Positions 15,982 through 23,035 are shown, counted from the stretch's first letter. The stretch is DNA of 24,855 bases from B18-G2 sp964432835 (GCA_964432835.1 CAYSPA010000007.1:1-24855), one strand, 5' to 3'. Made by a program: numbers and translations. The notes: generated by a model not told the origin, from the sequence alone.

Positions 15982-17163
15982 CTAACCAATGAGGGATCTC
16001 AATTTGAACAGCAGAGAGGGATGTTTTGTTACCAGTGCCTTTATGAGACCGAGTGTGCTCATCTCTTCAAAGTTTATATCTTTCACAGAATCGGCGAGTT
16101 TATCGAACGTTTTGTCATCAAATGTTGATGCCAGCTCCTTCATCTTGTAATTTCTCTCGAGTTTTTTACCTATCTTCTCCCTCCATCCTTTCTCATACTC
16201 CTCGAGCAACAAGAGTTTTTCCTCTCTCAGTGCTCTCGCTATCGTCTCTCCAGCTATCTTTCCACCTATCACGGCATGAATTATTCCGCCACCAGTTAGA
16301 GGATCGGTATGCCTCGCCGCATCACCCACGAGAACAACATTTCCTCTGTAACTTTTAATTGGTAAGGCCACGGGTGCAGCTCCCGCCAGTTTCCTGACCG
16401 GCTTTCCCTTCCTGAGGAAATCCTTCTTTTCTATAAATTTGTCCAGCAGTTGCCTCGCAAGACCAGATTTGCTGTAACTTGCAAGAATGCCTATTCCAAC
16501 ATTTGCGGTATCATCGCTTTTCGGAAATATCCATACGTAACCGCCGGGCGCCAGGCTTCTGCCAACGAAGAAATCACAGTAATCCCTATCGCACTCTACA
16601 CCGGATAACGTGTACTCATAGCATGAGACGATGTCCTCTGGTTTTAGTCTCGTATCTATACCAATCCATCTTCCCACCTTTGACTCCACTCCATCGGCTC
16701 CGACGAATATCTTTCCCGTGAATTTCACGTCCTTGCCATCGAGTTTTGCTTCTATTTCTTTGATTTCTCCGCCCTCGACATTTGCCTTTTTTGCATCGCA
16801 CATGACGAAGATATCCGCTCCCTTTTTGGCTGCGATTCTCGCCAGTTCCTTGTCAAATCTCTCCCTGTCTATCACGTATCCCGTTTCCCCACCCGCTCTC
16901 TCGGCAGACATTTTAACCATCGTTCCGTTTGGTGAGAATATCCTCGCTCCAACGATCTCGTTTTCCACCCAGTCCCTTCTCTCGGTTACTCCGAGATTAT
17001 CGATATTTCTGCTGACGCCCTCTCCACACAGTACGGGAACGCCTATCTCTCTATCTCTCTCGAGAACGGCAACGGAAAATCCCGCCTCGGATACGTATCT
17101 GGCCGTTACGAGACCCGCGGGTCCTCCCCCGACGATTACACAATCATATTCATACGTCTCCAT
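15982..17163 (-). CDS. Geranylgeranyl reductase family flavoprotein (archaeal lipid saturation)
   Basis: 393 residues from ATG 17163. The FAD-binding motif is VIVGGGPAG (9-17), LCGEGVS has Cys46 at the position noted in archaeal geranylgeranyl reductases, GGYVWIFPK is at 207-215, and the second FAD motif GDAARHTDPLTGGG begins at 280. This family reduces the geranylgeranyl double bonds of digeranylgeranylglycerophospholipids to the saturated phytanyl chains of archaeal membranes. The start is GTG 17166 or ATG 17163; GGAGG stands 7 nt before the ATG, and TGATG joins it to the ferredoxin stop. The ferredoxin directly upstream is a plausible electron donor, as reported for the Methanosarcina acetivorans enzyme. 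Confidence 0.93.
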   Translation of the reverse strand: METYEYDCVIVGGGPAGLVTARYVSEAGFSVAVLERDREIGVPVLCGEGVSRNIDNLGVTERRDWVENEIVGARIFSPNGTMVKMSAERAGGETGYVIDRERFDKELARIAAKKGADIFVMCDAKKANVEGGEIKEIEAKLDGKDVKFTGKIFVGADGVESKVGRWIGIDTRLKPEDIVSCYEYTLSGVECDRDYCDFFVGRSLAPGGYVWIFPKSDDTANVGIGILASYSKSGLARQLLDKFIEKKDFLRKGKPVRKLAGAAPVALPIKSYRGNVVLVGDAARHTDPLTGGGIIHAVIGGKIAGETIARALREEKLLLLEEYEKGWREKIGKKLERNYKMKELASTFDDKTFDKLADSVKDINFEEMSTLGLIKALVTKHPSLLFKLRSLIG

Positions 17164-17342
17164 CACTCTCCCTCCACAACTATGGCTCCAACCGGGCAGT
17201 AGTTAACGCAGGTGTAACAGGATTTGCATCTTTCCTTGATTATCGTGGCTTTACCATCGAACTCTATGGCATCCGCGGGACAGACGGTAAAACAACCCGA
17301 ACAACCCAGACAGCTATCCCTATCCACTTCAGGCTTTACCAT
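17163..17342 (-). CDS. 2[4Fe-4S] ferredoxin
   Basis: 59 residues with two full cluster motifs: Cys11, 14, 17 and 21 (CLGCSGCFTVCP) and Cys39, 42, 45 and 49 (CKSCYTCVNYCP). This is the classic bacterial-type ferredoxin, a low-potential soluble electron carrier. ATG 17342 follows GGGGTG at a good SD distance; the in-frame GTG at 17351 gives three more residues and is less likely. The start lies 14 nt inside the end of the DUF99 gene and its stop shares a base with the reductase ATG. The fixed order ferredoxin-reductase suggests it supplies electrons for lipid hydrogenation. Confidence 0.93.
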   Translation of the reverse strand: MVKPEVDRDSCLGCSGCFTVCPADAIEFDGKATIIKERCKSCYTCVNYCPVGAIVVEGE

Positions 17343-17904
17343 AAGATTCACCCCTTACCACGCCCGATGCTATCATATGAGCCACTCTTAACGGCTCCGG
17401 TATTACACCCCGTATGGTTGATATCTTTATTATCTCTTTCGCCTCCTCCAGAGATATCCCCCTGAATGATATATAGATCGGTTTGTGTTTCGTCTCAACT
17501 TCGAATATTTCATTATCTTTGATTTTGTTCCACCTTTCCTCCCAGTCCGTGAATTTCATTCTCAGTGTGGACATTATCGTTTCAAAATCGGGTTTTTCTC
17601 TTGTCACCGTCATGACGGGTATATTCTCTTCCACATAAATCCTGTCTATATCAACCACATTAAAACCACCAAGAGCTATTCCGTCTATCATTATAACCCT
17701 GATTTGATCTCTATGTCTCGTTTTGCTGATCATATCTATTATCACATCTGTGGAATTGTTGCCATCGATATCTATTTCTCTCTTCAATACCCCCTCCATG
17801 TATCCGTTTGCCCTCATTACCACACCGATTACTACCGTTTTTTCCTGCCCAAAGGAAAAGGGACCATCGTCTATACCCAGTATCCTGATCTGCCTTTTTA
17901 TCAT
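17329..17904 (-). CDS. DUF99 (UPF0215) family protein
   Basis: 191 residues from ATG 17904. The N-terminus IRILGIDDGPFSFGQ and the central IRVIMIDGIALGGFNVVDI, then PVMTVTREKPD and the C-terminal RVAHMIASGVVRGES are characteristic of archaeal DUF99 proteins. Function is unknown; the fold is thought to be related to endonuclease V, and the conserved acidic residues in IDDG and IDG fit a metal site. An upstream ATG at 17913 exists, but MIKRQIRILGIDDG fits the family start, and the TATA box at 17927-17935 predicts transcription start at about 17904. First gene of the operon. Confidence 0.88.
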   Translation of the reverse strand: MIKRQIRILGIDDGPFSFGQEKTVVIGVVMRANGYMEGVLKREIDIDGNNSTDVIIDMISKTRHRDQIRVIMIDGIALGGFNVVDIDRIYVEENIPVMTVTREKPDFETIMSTLRMKFTDWEERWNKIKDNEIFEVETKHKPIYISFRGISLEEAKEIIKISTIRGVIPEPLRVAHMIASGVVRGESYGKA

Positions 17905-17925
17905 CACCGACATAACATATCCCCA

Positions 17926-17936
17926 ACTTAAAAATG
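17926..17936 (-). promoter_or_regulatory. TATA box of the DUF99-ferredoxin-reductase-nadK-JAMM operon
   Basis: CATTTTTAAGT on the minus strand, centre about 17931, predicting transcription start at about 17904 exactly at an ATG. A second AT-rich motif at 17937-17945 would fit the ATG at 17913. Confidence 0.5.
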
Positions 17937-18183
17937 TTTAATAGTTACTGTTTTCATCAATCTCATAACAAATTTTACTATCTTTAAATAAACGGCGCCG
18001 GCAAGTGGGTCTGTTGATGTTTTTTTGATGTAGAACTCGAAAGGGATTGAAGATCGATGGTGTTATAGTGTTATATTCTTTCTGATTGTTCATTTGATTG
18101 GGTTGATACTGATGTGGCTGTTTAAGATACTTGCTTTTGTGGGGGTACTGTGGAGTTAATTGTGGATGCTCCCGATGGCTATT

Positions 18184-18248
18184 ATGCTATTATGTAGCAT
18201 AGTTAAAGATAGAAAACTCTACTCATCCGCAAATAATTTTGAAGTACC
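18184..18248 (+). repeat. 65-bp direct repeat, copy 1 (left of origin core)
   Basis: It shares 14 bp (ATGCTATTATGTAG) and, after 10 variable bases, 41 identical bp (18208-18248) with copy 2 at 18740-18804. The left end forms the hairpin ATGCTA-TTATG-TAGCAT (18184-18200). Confidence 0.9.
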
Positions 18249-18331
18249 TTTTGTGGGTGAGTTATTCAACGGTCTCTTGCTGCTGTTCTGTATAACATTG
18301 ATCAATATTATCAACTTATCAACATCAACAG

Positions 18332-18358
18332 CCCCACCCCTTTATTTCATGTGGAATC
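18332..18358 (-). repeat. Origin recognition box 1 (inverted orientation)
   Basis: On the minus strand the core is TTCCACATGAAATAAAGGGG, followed by a TGGGG tract. It faces ORB2 and ORB3 across the AT-rich tract. Confidence 0.75.
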
Positions 18359-18499
18359 TTTATTCTATCTCTCCAAGAAATTTTTATCTATCTATAAATC
18401 TAAAAATTTATGTATAGATTTCATACATTTTTAGCTCTAAACTTTTGAATTCAAACAACTCTAAATCTTTGAAACAACTTTAAAACAAGAGATGATGGA
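18359..18499. other. AT-rich tract, probable duplex-unwinding element
   Basis: About 140 bp dominated by A and T (for example CTATAAATCTAAAAATTTAT), located between oppositely oriented ORBs. The position and composition fit the melting site of the origin. Confidence 0.6.
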
Positions 18500-18526
18500 T
18501 TTTCCAGTCGAAATAGAGGGGAGGGT
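18500..18526 (+). repeat. Origin recognition box 2
   Basis: The core TTCCAGTCGAAATAGAGGGG continues into AGGGT. It is aligned base for base with ORB1 and ORB3 at TTCCA, GAAAT and GGGG. Confidence 0.75.
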
Positions 18527-18539
18527 GTAAGATATCGAT

Positions 18540-18550
18540 CAGTGGAAATC
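18540..18550 (+). repeat. Mini-ORB core 1
   Basis: CAGTGGAAATC matches the dyad part of the ORB but lacks the G-string. It is about 34 bp from the equivalent position in ORB2. Confidence 0.5.
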
Positions 18551-18575
18551 ACGCTAGAAAATTTTCTACATACTT

Positions 18576-18588
18576 AAGTGGAAACAAA
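18576..18588 (+). repeat. Mini-ORB core 2
   Basis: AAGTGGAAACAAA is close to the mini-ORB core known from other archaeal origins (GTGGAAACAAA). No G-string follows. Confidence 0.55.
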
Positions 18589-18596
18589 CATCCAGA

Positions 18597-18623
18597 TTTT
18601 CCACGCGAAATGAAGGGGTCAAA
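18597..18623 (+). repeat. Origin recognition box 3
   Basis: The core TTCCACGCGAAATGAAGGGG is followed by TCAAA. Same orientation as ORB2. Confidence 0.75.
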
Positions 18624-18739
18624 TGAAAGAAGCTCTTTTCAAATTATTAAAAAATTATCTTGGAGATCTCAGTGATCGATTTCAGAGACATCATATGTCA
18701 AGGTACCGCGAAGTCAATTGCGCACTCCTTGCGGTTATC

Positions 18740-18804
18740 ATGCTATTATGTAGAGCATCTTATGATAGAAAACTCTACTCATCCGCAAATAATTTTGAAG
18801 TACC
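18740..18804 (+). repeat. 65-bp direct repeat, copy 2 (right of origin core, upstream of the cdc6 promoter)
   Basis: Second copy, 556 bp from the first. The 10 variable bases differ, yet ATGCT (18740-18744) still pairs with AGCAT (18754-18758), so a hairpin is kept. It ends about 11 bp before the cdc6 TATA box and may act in its regulation. Confidence 0.9.
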
Positions 18805-18814
18805 CACCATCAAC

Positions 18815-18827
18815 AAAATTAAAAAGT
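18815..18827 (+). promoter_or_regulatory. TATA box of orc1/cdc6
   Basis: AAAATTAAAAAGT predicts transcription start at about 18848, leaving a leader of roughly 22 nt with an SD. Confidence 0.5.
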
Positions 18828-18847
18828 CAAAAACGCATAACAACAAG

Positions 18848-18862
18848 CCCCGGCGGGGAGGT
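18848..18862 (+). promoter_or_regulatory. GC hairpin overlapping the cdc6 SD
   Basis: CCCC (18848-18851) can pair with GGGG (18855-18858), which is the first part of the SD GGGGAGGT (18855-18862), 7 nt before ATG 18870. The GC-rich hairpin, with only a 3-nt loop, could mask the ribosome-binding site. Confidence 0.4.
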
Positions 18863-18869
18863 AAGAACA

Positions 18870-20108
18870 ATGACAGATATATTCGACTCTCTCTTGGAAA
18901 AGGGCTCACTTTTTCTCAACAGGGAGGTGCTGAGACCAACATATACGCCCGATGTTCTCCCTCACAGGGAGAAAGAGATAGAAAATCTCGCTCAGATATT
19001 TGTACCCGCACTTAAGGGAGAACCACCATCCAATGTTTTCATCTACGGAAAAACGGGTACGGGAAAAACCGCGGTTACCAAATACGTCGGCAATCAACTC
19101 GTTAAGAAGGGAAAGGAACAGAACGTAAAGGTAAATTTCATATACATAAACTGCGAGGTGGTGGATACACACTACAGACTCCTTCAGAATATAGCGAATC
19201 ACTTTATAGAGAGGTGGGAGGAGAGAATACCATTCACGGGGTTACCAACAGATGAGGTCTACACGAGACTCACAAAAACCATCGATGGAGAAAACAGGGT
19301 AGTCATAGTGGTCCTGGATGAGATAGACAAACTGAAAGGCGATGAGGCACTTTACACACTCACGAGGATAAATTCTGACCTGTCAAATGCAAAGGTATCT
19401 CTGGTGGGAATATCGAACGACCTCAAATTTACAGAATTCTTGGATCCTAGGGTGAAATCCTCGCTTGGGGAGGAGAACATGGTGTTTTATCCATACGATG
19501 CCAAACAACTCCAGGACATCTTGGAGCACAGGGCAAAGAAAGCATTCAAGCCGGGCGTTTTAACACCTTCTGTTATCCCCCTCTGCGCCGCCTTAGCTGC
19601 GCAGGAGCATGGCGACGCCAGAAGAGCTCTCGACTTGCTCAGAATATCCGCCGAGCTTGCCGAAAGAGAAAAATCCCCAAAGGTAACAGAGAGGCATGTG
19701 AGAAAGGCTCTTTACAAAATAGAGATAGACCATATAGCGGAAGTCATAAGAACGCTGCCTCTCCAGTCAAAAATCCTTCTGCTCGCGATAATAAGAGAAG
19801 AGAGAGAGAAAAAAGCCATCGACGCCAGAGAAAGTATCACAACGGGAGAACTTTATGAGAGGTACAGAAACTTCTGCAGAAAACTGAAAGTCGAGAGCCT
19901 CACCCAGAGAAGAGTTGCGGATCTCATATCAGAGCTCGATATGCTTGGTATAATAACAGCCAGGGTGATATCCAAAGGCAGATACGGCAGAACCAGAGAG
20001 ATAAGACTTTCGACACCTGCAAACGAGATCATAAAAATACTTAAGGAAGATGATACGGTCAATCCTTTGATCTTCTGTGGAGGGAAAGGACAGACGAGAT
20101 TGATTTAG
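18870..20108 (+). CDS. cdc6: Orc1/Cdc6 replication initiator
   Basis: 412 residues. Walker A is GKTGTGKT (60-67), Walker B IVVLDEID (146-153), sensor 1 is near Asn183 (GISNDLKF), and sensor 2 is GDARRALDLLR (248-258). A C-terminal winged helix (about 300-385, TQRRVADLISELDMLG and the basic wing SKGRYGRT) contacts ORB DNA in known structures. It is an AAA+ protein that binds origin boxes and loads MCM. ATG 18870 was chosen because of the SD GGGGAGGT and the family start MTDIFDSLLEKGSLF; the 70 codons upstream in frame run through repeat copy 2 and the promoter. It lies directly beside its presumed binding sites. The stop overlaps the convergent permease stop. Confidence 0.96.
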   Translation: MTDIFDSLLEKGSLFLNREVLRPTYTPDVLPHREKEIENLAQIFVPALKGEPPSNVFIYGKTGTGKTAVTKYVGNQLVKKGKEQNVKVNFIYINCEVVDTHYRLLQNIANHFIERWEERIPFTGLPTDEVYTRLTKTIDGENRVVIVVLDEIDKLKGDEALYTLTRINSDLSNAKVSLVGISNDLKFTEFLDPRVKSSLGEENMVFYPYDAKQLQDILEHRAKKAFKPGVLTPSVIPLCAALAAQEHGDARRALDLLRISAELAEREKSPKVTERHVRKALYKIEIDHIAEVIRTLPLQSKILLLAIIREEREKKAIDARESITTGELYERYRNFCRKLKVESLTQRRVADLISELDMLGIITARVISKGRYGRTREIRLSTPANEIIKILKEDDTVNPLIFCGGKGQTRLI

Positions 20109-21547
20109 AGATTGATCTCTCCCTTCCGCAGGGCTTCCACTGGAGGTAACATGGCGGCCCTCTTTGCCGGTATCGAGGCGGAAATCAGAGAAAGCGCGAC
20201 GGGGAGAACCAAGGCGATCGCAACGGTGAACCAGTTCACGACGAATCCTATCTTGAGCTGTGTCCCTGCTATAAAATTCATCTTTATGCCAATCCAGTCG
20301 ACTATCTTCATGACGAGGATCGCGAGAGCTATTCCCACAAATCCAGATACCAGACCTATGAATATGCCCTGATACATGAAGATTTCGAAGATCATCCTGT
20401 CCCTCGCTCCAAACGCCTTCAATGAACCTATTTCCCTCATCTTCCTTATTATGATGGAGTCCATGACATATTTTATCGCGAAACCGCAGAGCACGAGAGT
20501 CACACCCATGCTGCCCCACAGCAGATAGGTTATCACATCCTGCATGGAGCCGGTTCCATAGACAACGAGATCGTGCCAGGTGAAGACCTTGTGGTCGGGC
20601 ACGACTCTTTTTATACTCTCCCTCACCTTCTCAGAATACCCTATGGGATTTAATGATAGGAGGGGAGGAGGTGCTTTTACGAGAATGGCATCCCCCATAC
20701 TTTTATTTACTTTTATCGGATTAAATCCCTGAAAACTTCCGATGCCCGGAACGATCCAGCTCCTCCCCTCGACTTCTCCATAGCACTTTATCTCTCTCAG
20801 GGAATCATCCGGAATGAACCATACCATCGCATCCACCGTCGGTGTACCGCTTTCATACAGACCTATGATCTTCACTCTCACACATGCATAGTTTGTTCCT
20901 CTTGCCGATGTACTCACATAGAGGTCGAGCTCTTTGCCGACGCCTATTATCGAGGGATGAATCTTCGCTGCGGCGGCGCCCACAATAACGGGATATGGAG
21001 GATCTTTACGGAGCAATCTCTGCCCCGAGCCGTACACTATATCGGGCAGATATCCCGGTCCTTCTATCCTTATGTAGAGGGGAGTGTGTCCCCTGAGAAT
21101 GGGATCTTCATCACTGAAAAATCTGCCCGCTACGAGACTCTTTTTGATCTTTTCAACACAAACATCGTTGTGTATATCTATTCCTTGGAGTGTGCACGCA
21201 TCTGCAGCTACATTCTTTATCCCCACCCCATAGGTCGCCTGGGCGGTCACCCTGATAGAGGTTCTATAGCCCGGTAATTTTTCCTCTACCAATCGCGCTA
21301 TTTTTCCCGCATCGTGGATGGTTGTCTCTGTACCGTAAAGGTCTCTCACATCGCAATCTCTATCAGTTATAACCGCATCGGCCGTGACGTTTTTCACGGT
21401 ATTATCGACCACCTGTATCATGTAATTGATGTACGCATTTTCAAGAAGAAATGACGCCATCGTTAGAGCAATAACGATAATGATTGCGCTGTAGACTACT
21501 TTGTGCTCCTTTATTTCATTCCAGGCAAGCATTCTGCTTACGCTCAT
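20105..21547 (-). CDS. ABC transporter permease, MacB/FtsX type
   Basis: 480 residues: one N-terminal membrane helix (about 17-37), a large extracytoplasmic domain (38-335) of the MacB periplasmic-core kind, then three C-terminal helices (about 338-360, 392-415, 440-462) with the FtsX-type loop IIRKMREIGSLKAFGARDRMIF that contacts the ATPase, and the terminal PPVEALRKGEI seen in this family. Such permeases do not form a translocation channel for small solutes; they act mechanically on lipoproteins, peptides or envelope enzymes. The start overlaps the ATPase stop by 4 nt (ATGA). The substrate is unknown. It converges with cdc6, overlapping by 4 nt at the stops. Confidence 0.9.
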   Translation of the reverse strand: MSVSRMLAWNEIKEHKVVYSAIIIVIALTMASFLLENAYINYMIQVVDNTVKNVTADAVITDRDCDVRDLYGTETTIHDAGKIARLVEEKLPGYRTSIRVTAQATYGVGIKNVAADACTLQGIDIHNDVCVEKIKKSLVAGRFFSDEDPILRGHTPLYIRIEGPGYLPDIVYGSGQRLLRKDPPYPVIVGAAAAKIHPSIIGVGKELDLYVSTSARGTNYACVRVKIIGLYESGTPTVDAMVWFIPDDSLREIKCYGEVEGRSWIVPGIGSFQGFNPIKVNKSMGDAILVKAPPPLLSLNPIGYSEKVRESIKRVVPDHKVFTWHDLVVYGTGSMQDVITYLLWGSMGVTLVLCGFAIKYVMDSIIIRKMREIGSLKAFGARDRMIFEIFMYQGIFIGLVSGFVGIALAILVMKIVDWIGIKMNFIAGTQLKIGFVVNWFTVAIALVLPVALSLISASIPAKRAAMLPPVEALRKGEINL

Positions 21548-22236
21548 TTTATCTTCCTATCCTTCACGATCGCGCCATCCTTCATCTCCAATCTTCTCCT
21601 TCCATATCTCGCTACCATGGGGTCATGAGACACAAAAACAACGGTTACCCCTTTACTTCGATTCATCTCCAGCAGAAGATCCATTATTTCCCTGCTGCTC
21701 TTCGAGTCCAGCGCGCCGGTCGGCTCATCCGCGAGAATTATAATGGGTTCATTTATCAGAGCCCTAGCTATAGCTACCCTCTGCTGCTCTCCTCCGGATA
21801 GATGCGCTCCCCTGTGATTCATTCTGTGAAGTATGCCGACTTCCTTCAGCAGTTTCCTTGCCCTCCTTTCAAGATATTCTCTCTTTTTTCCGATTATTAG
21901 GCCGGGAAGGATAACGTTCTCCATCACGGTGAGCCTGGGTATGAGGTTGTAACTCTGGAAAACAAACCCTATCTTTTTGCCCCTGAGCAGAGCCATATCC
22001 TTGCCGGTTATCTTCGAGGTATCCCTTCCCTCTATGATTATTTTACCCTCGGTCGGCTTATCGAGGAGACCCATGCAGTGGAGAAGCGTCGATTTTCCGG
22101 AGCCGGATGGACCGGTTATTGCCACGAACTCTCCAGCGAATATCTTGAGAGAAACATCATCGAGGGCTATAATCTCGGACTCGTAGCCCCCGTATCTCCT
22201 CGTAACGTGCTGTAATTCTATCAGGCATTTCCCCAT
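21544..22236 (-). CDS. ABC transporter ATP-binding protein, MacB/LolD type
   Basis: 230 residues. Walker A is GPSGSGKS (42-49), Q-loop Gln94, signature LSGGEQQRVAIARAL (146-160), Walker B IIILADEP (165-172), then the D-loop GALD and switch His204. It is the ATPase partner of the permease encoded next, with which it shares an ATGA overlap. The TATA box at 22261-22270 puts transcription start at about 22239, three bases before the ATG, so the transcript is probably leaderless. An inverted repeat covers this position (22235-22252), pointing to a repressor. Confidence 0.95.
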   Translation of the reverse strand: MGKCLIELQHVTRRYGGYESEIIALDDVSLKIFAGEFVAITGPSGSGKSTLLHCMGLLDKPTEGKIIIEGRDTSKITGKDMALLRGKKIGFVFQSYNLIPRLTVMENVILPGLIIGKKREYLERRARKLLKEVGILHRMNHRGAHLSGGEQQRVAIARALINEPIIILADEPTGALDSKSSREIMDLLLEMNRSKGVTVVFVSHDPMVARYGRRRLEMKDGAIVKDRKIK

Positions 22237-22252
22237 CTAAAAACGTTTAGAT
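22235..22252. promoter_or_regulatory. Perfect inverted repeat over the ABC operon transcription start (putative operator)
   Basis: ATCTAAA-AACG-TTTAGAT, 7-bp arms with a 4-bp spacer. It overlaps the start codon and the predicted transcription start, between the TATA box and the gene, a position where binding would block RNA polymerase. The cognate regulator is unknown; the winged-helix gene 330 bp away is a candidate. Confidence 0.55.
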
Positions 22253-22260
22253 ATTAACAC

Positions 22261-22270
22261 CTATATAAAA
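22261..22270 (-). promoter_or_regulatory. TATA box of the ABC transporter operon
   Basis: TTTTATATAG on the minus strand, centre about 22266, giving transcription start near 22239. Confidence 0.7.
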
Positions 22271-22280
22271 TTTAAAAAAT

Positions 22281-22559
22281 TCATGTATAGAATCCCGGCG
22301 GTGATTCCTCCTCGATTCCCTTGTGTTTCTCTTCTTTTTCAGATAACACATCTATCGCCAGTATCACCTGAAGGGGAATGATTCTCGTCATTTTCTTCTT
22401 TCCTTTGCCATGTTCTATGCAGAGACCCACCTCATCCATCCCCAAAGTGGCGAATCCCCTGAATATTCCCTCCGTTTCTATGACGGAATCCTTCGCTCCC
22501 ATCGATATTATTCTGTACCTCGAACCTTCCGTCAGTTTCCAGCCCTTCTTCTTTGCCAC
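22281..22559 (-). CDS. Small conserved-looking archaeal protein of unknown function
   Basis: 92 residues from GTG 22559. Strands such as SRYRIISMGAK, ETEGIFRGFATLG and TRIIPLQVILAIDVLS suggest a small beta-rich domain; a charged tail (SEKEEKHKGIEEE) follows. I have a general sense of similar archaeal proteins with a 'GIF-G-A-G' and 'RIIP-ILAIDV' pattern, but cannot name a family. The GTG start is preceded by GGGGTGATC, an almost perfect SD, 5 nt upstream; the longer frame from 22622 would overlap the regulator gene. It follows the winged-helix gene by 7 nt and must be co-transcribed with it. Confidence 0.7.
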   Translation of the reverse strand: MAKKKGWKLTEGSRYRIISMGAKDSVIETEGIFRGFATLGMDEVGLCIEHGKGKKKMTRIIPLQVILAIDVLSEKEEKHKGIEEESPPGFYT

Positions 22560-22566
22560 TGGGTGA

Positions 22567-22995
22567 TCACCCCTCTTCCAGCAACCTCTGTATATGCTCG
22601 ACCGTTTTACTGTAGTTCTCAAGAGCCACCTTCACATGCGCCTCAACGAAATTCCATGCCTTGGCAAAGTTGCCGTATCTCAATCTGTAAGCCTTTTTGC
22701 TCTGTCCCGCATCGTTGTTGGTGTGAACGTCCTCGATAATATCCAGACCCTTCAGTTTGTTGAGATGCCTGTATATCGTGGGCTTTGAGACCTTCAACTC
22801 GTTCGCTATTTCTTCGACCATCCAAGCCTTCGTTGGATGTTTCAGAAAGAAGTCAAAGAATATTTTGAAGGCAATCGTTGGGTCCGCTCCTTTTGTCAGA
22901 TAGCCTATCTGGTAGAGGAAGGCCTTGGTCACCTTTTCCAGGTCCCTATCCCCGGTGAGGGGGGTGTTACTCACTATCCTTATTTCGAAAGCCAT
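22567..22995 (-). CDS. Winged-helix transcriptional regulator
   Basis: 142 residues from ATG 22995. Residues 57-90 form a helix-turn-helix (AWMVEEIANELKVSKPTIYRHLNKLKGLDIIEDV) typical of ArsR/MarR-like archaeal regulators, followed by a wing (QSKKAYRLR) and a long C-terminal helix (AHVKVALENYSKTVEHIQRLL) fit for dimerisation. No ligand- or metal-binding cysteines are seen. The TATA box at 23018-23026 predicts transcription start at about 22995, coinciding with this ATG rather than the ATG at 23007. The target is unknown; the nearby ABC operon operator is one candidate. Confidence 0.85.
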   Translation of the reverse strand: MAFEIRIVSNTPLTGDRDLEKVTKAFLYQIGYLTKGADPTIAFKIFFDFFLKHPTKAWMVEEIANELKVSKPTIYRHLNKLKGLDIIEDVHTNNDAGQSKKAYRLRYGNFAKAWNFVEAHVKVALENYSKTVEHIQRLLEEG

Positions 22996-23017
22996 CAGAA
23001 TCTGCATACAAAAGAAA

Positions 23018-23026
23018 CTTATAAAG
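23018..23026 (-). promoter_or_regulatory. TATA box of the regulator gene
   Basis: CTTTATAAG on the minus strand, 10 bp from the stop of the upstream hydrolase gene. It predicts a leaderless transcript starting at about 22995. Confidence 0.6.
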
Positions 23027-23035
23027 ATTTCTGAT

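Larger units (their letters stand above)
17905..18869. other. Gene-free region containing the putative replication origin (oriC) next to orc1/cdc6
   Basis: About 960 nt without a credible gene, ending at orc1/cdc6. The core at 18332-18623 holds three long ORB-like elements with the pattern TTCCA-n3-GAAAT-n2-AGGGG, one on the minus strand and two on the plus strand, plus two mini-ORB cores. These bracket a strongly AT-rich tract (18359-18499). In characterised archaeal origins Orc1/Cdc6 binds ORBs of this shape (dyad core plus G-string) flanking a duplex-unwinding element, often beside its own gene. Inverted ORBs facing an AT-rich centre match that layout. The outer parts (17947-18183 and 18250-18330) show nothing I can name. 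Confidence 0.8.

Noticed and set aside
18160..18417. Small plus-strand ORF in the origin region, with a similar peptide in another ORF at 18623-19015
   Set aside because: The shared peptide comes from the identical 65-bp repeat; one ORF runs across ORB1 and the AT-rich tract and the other into cdc6. No SD or promoter fits.
18660..18869. 70-codon N-terminal extension of orc1/cdc6
   Set aside because: It crosses the direct repeat, promoter and SD; the family N-terminus begins at ATG 18870.
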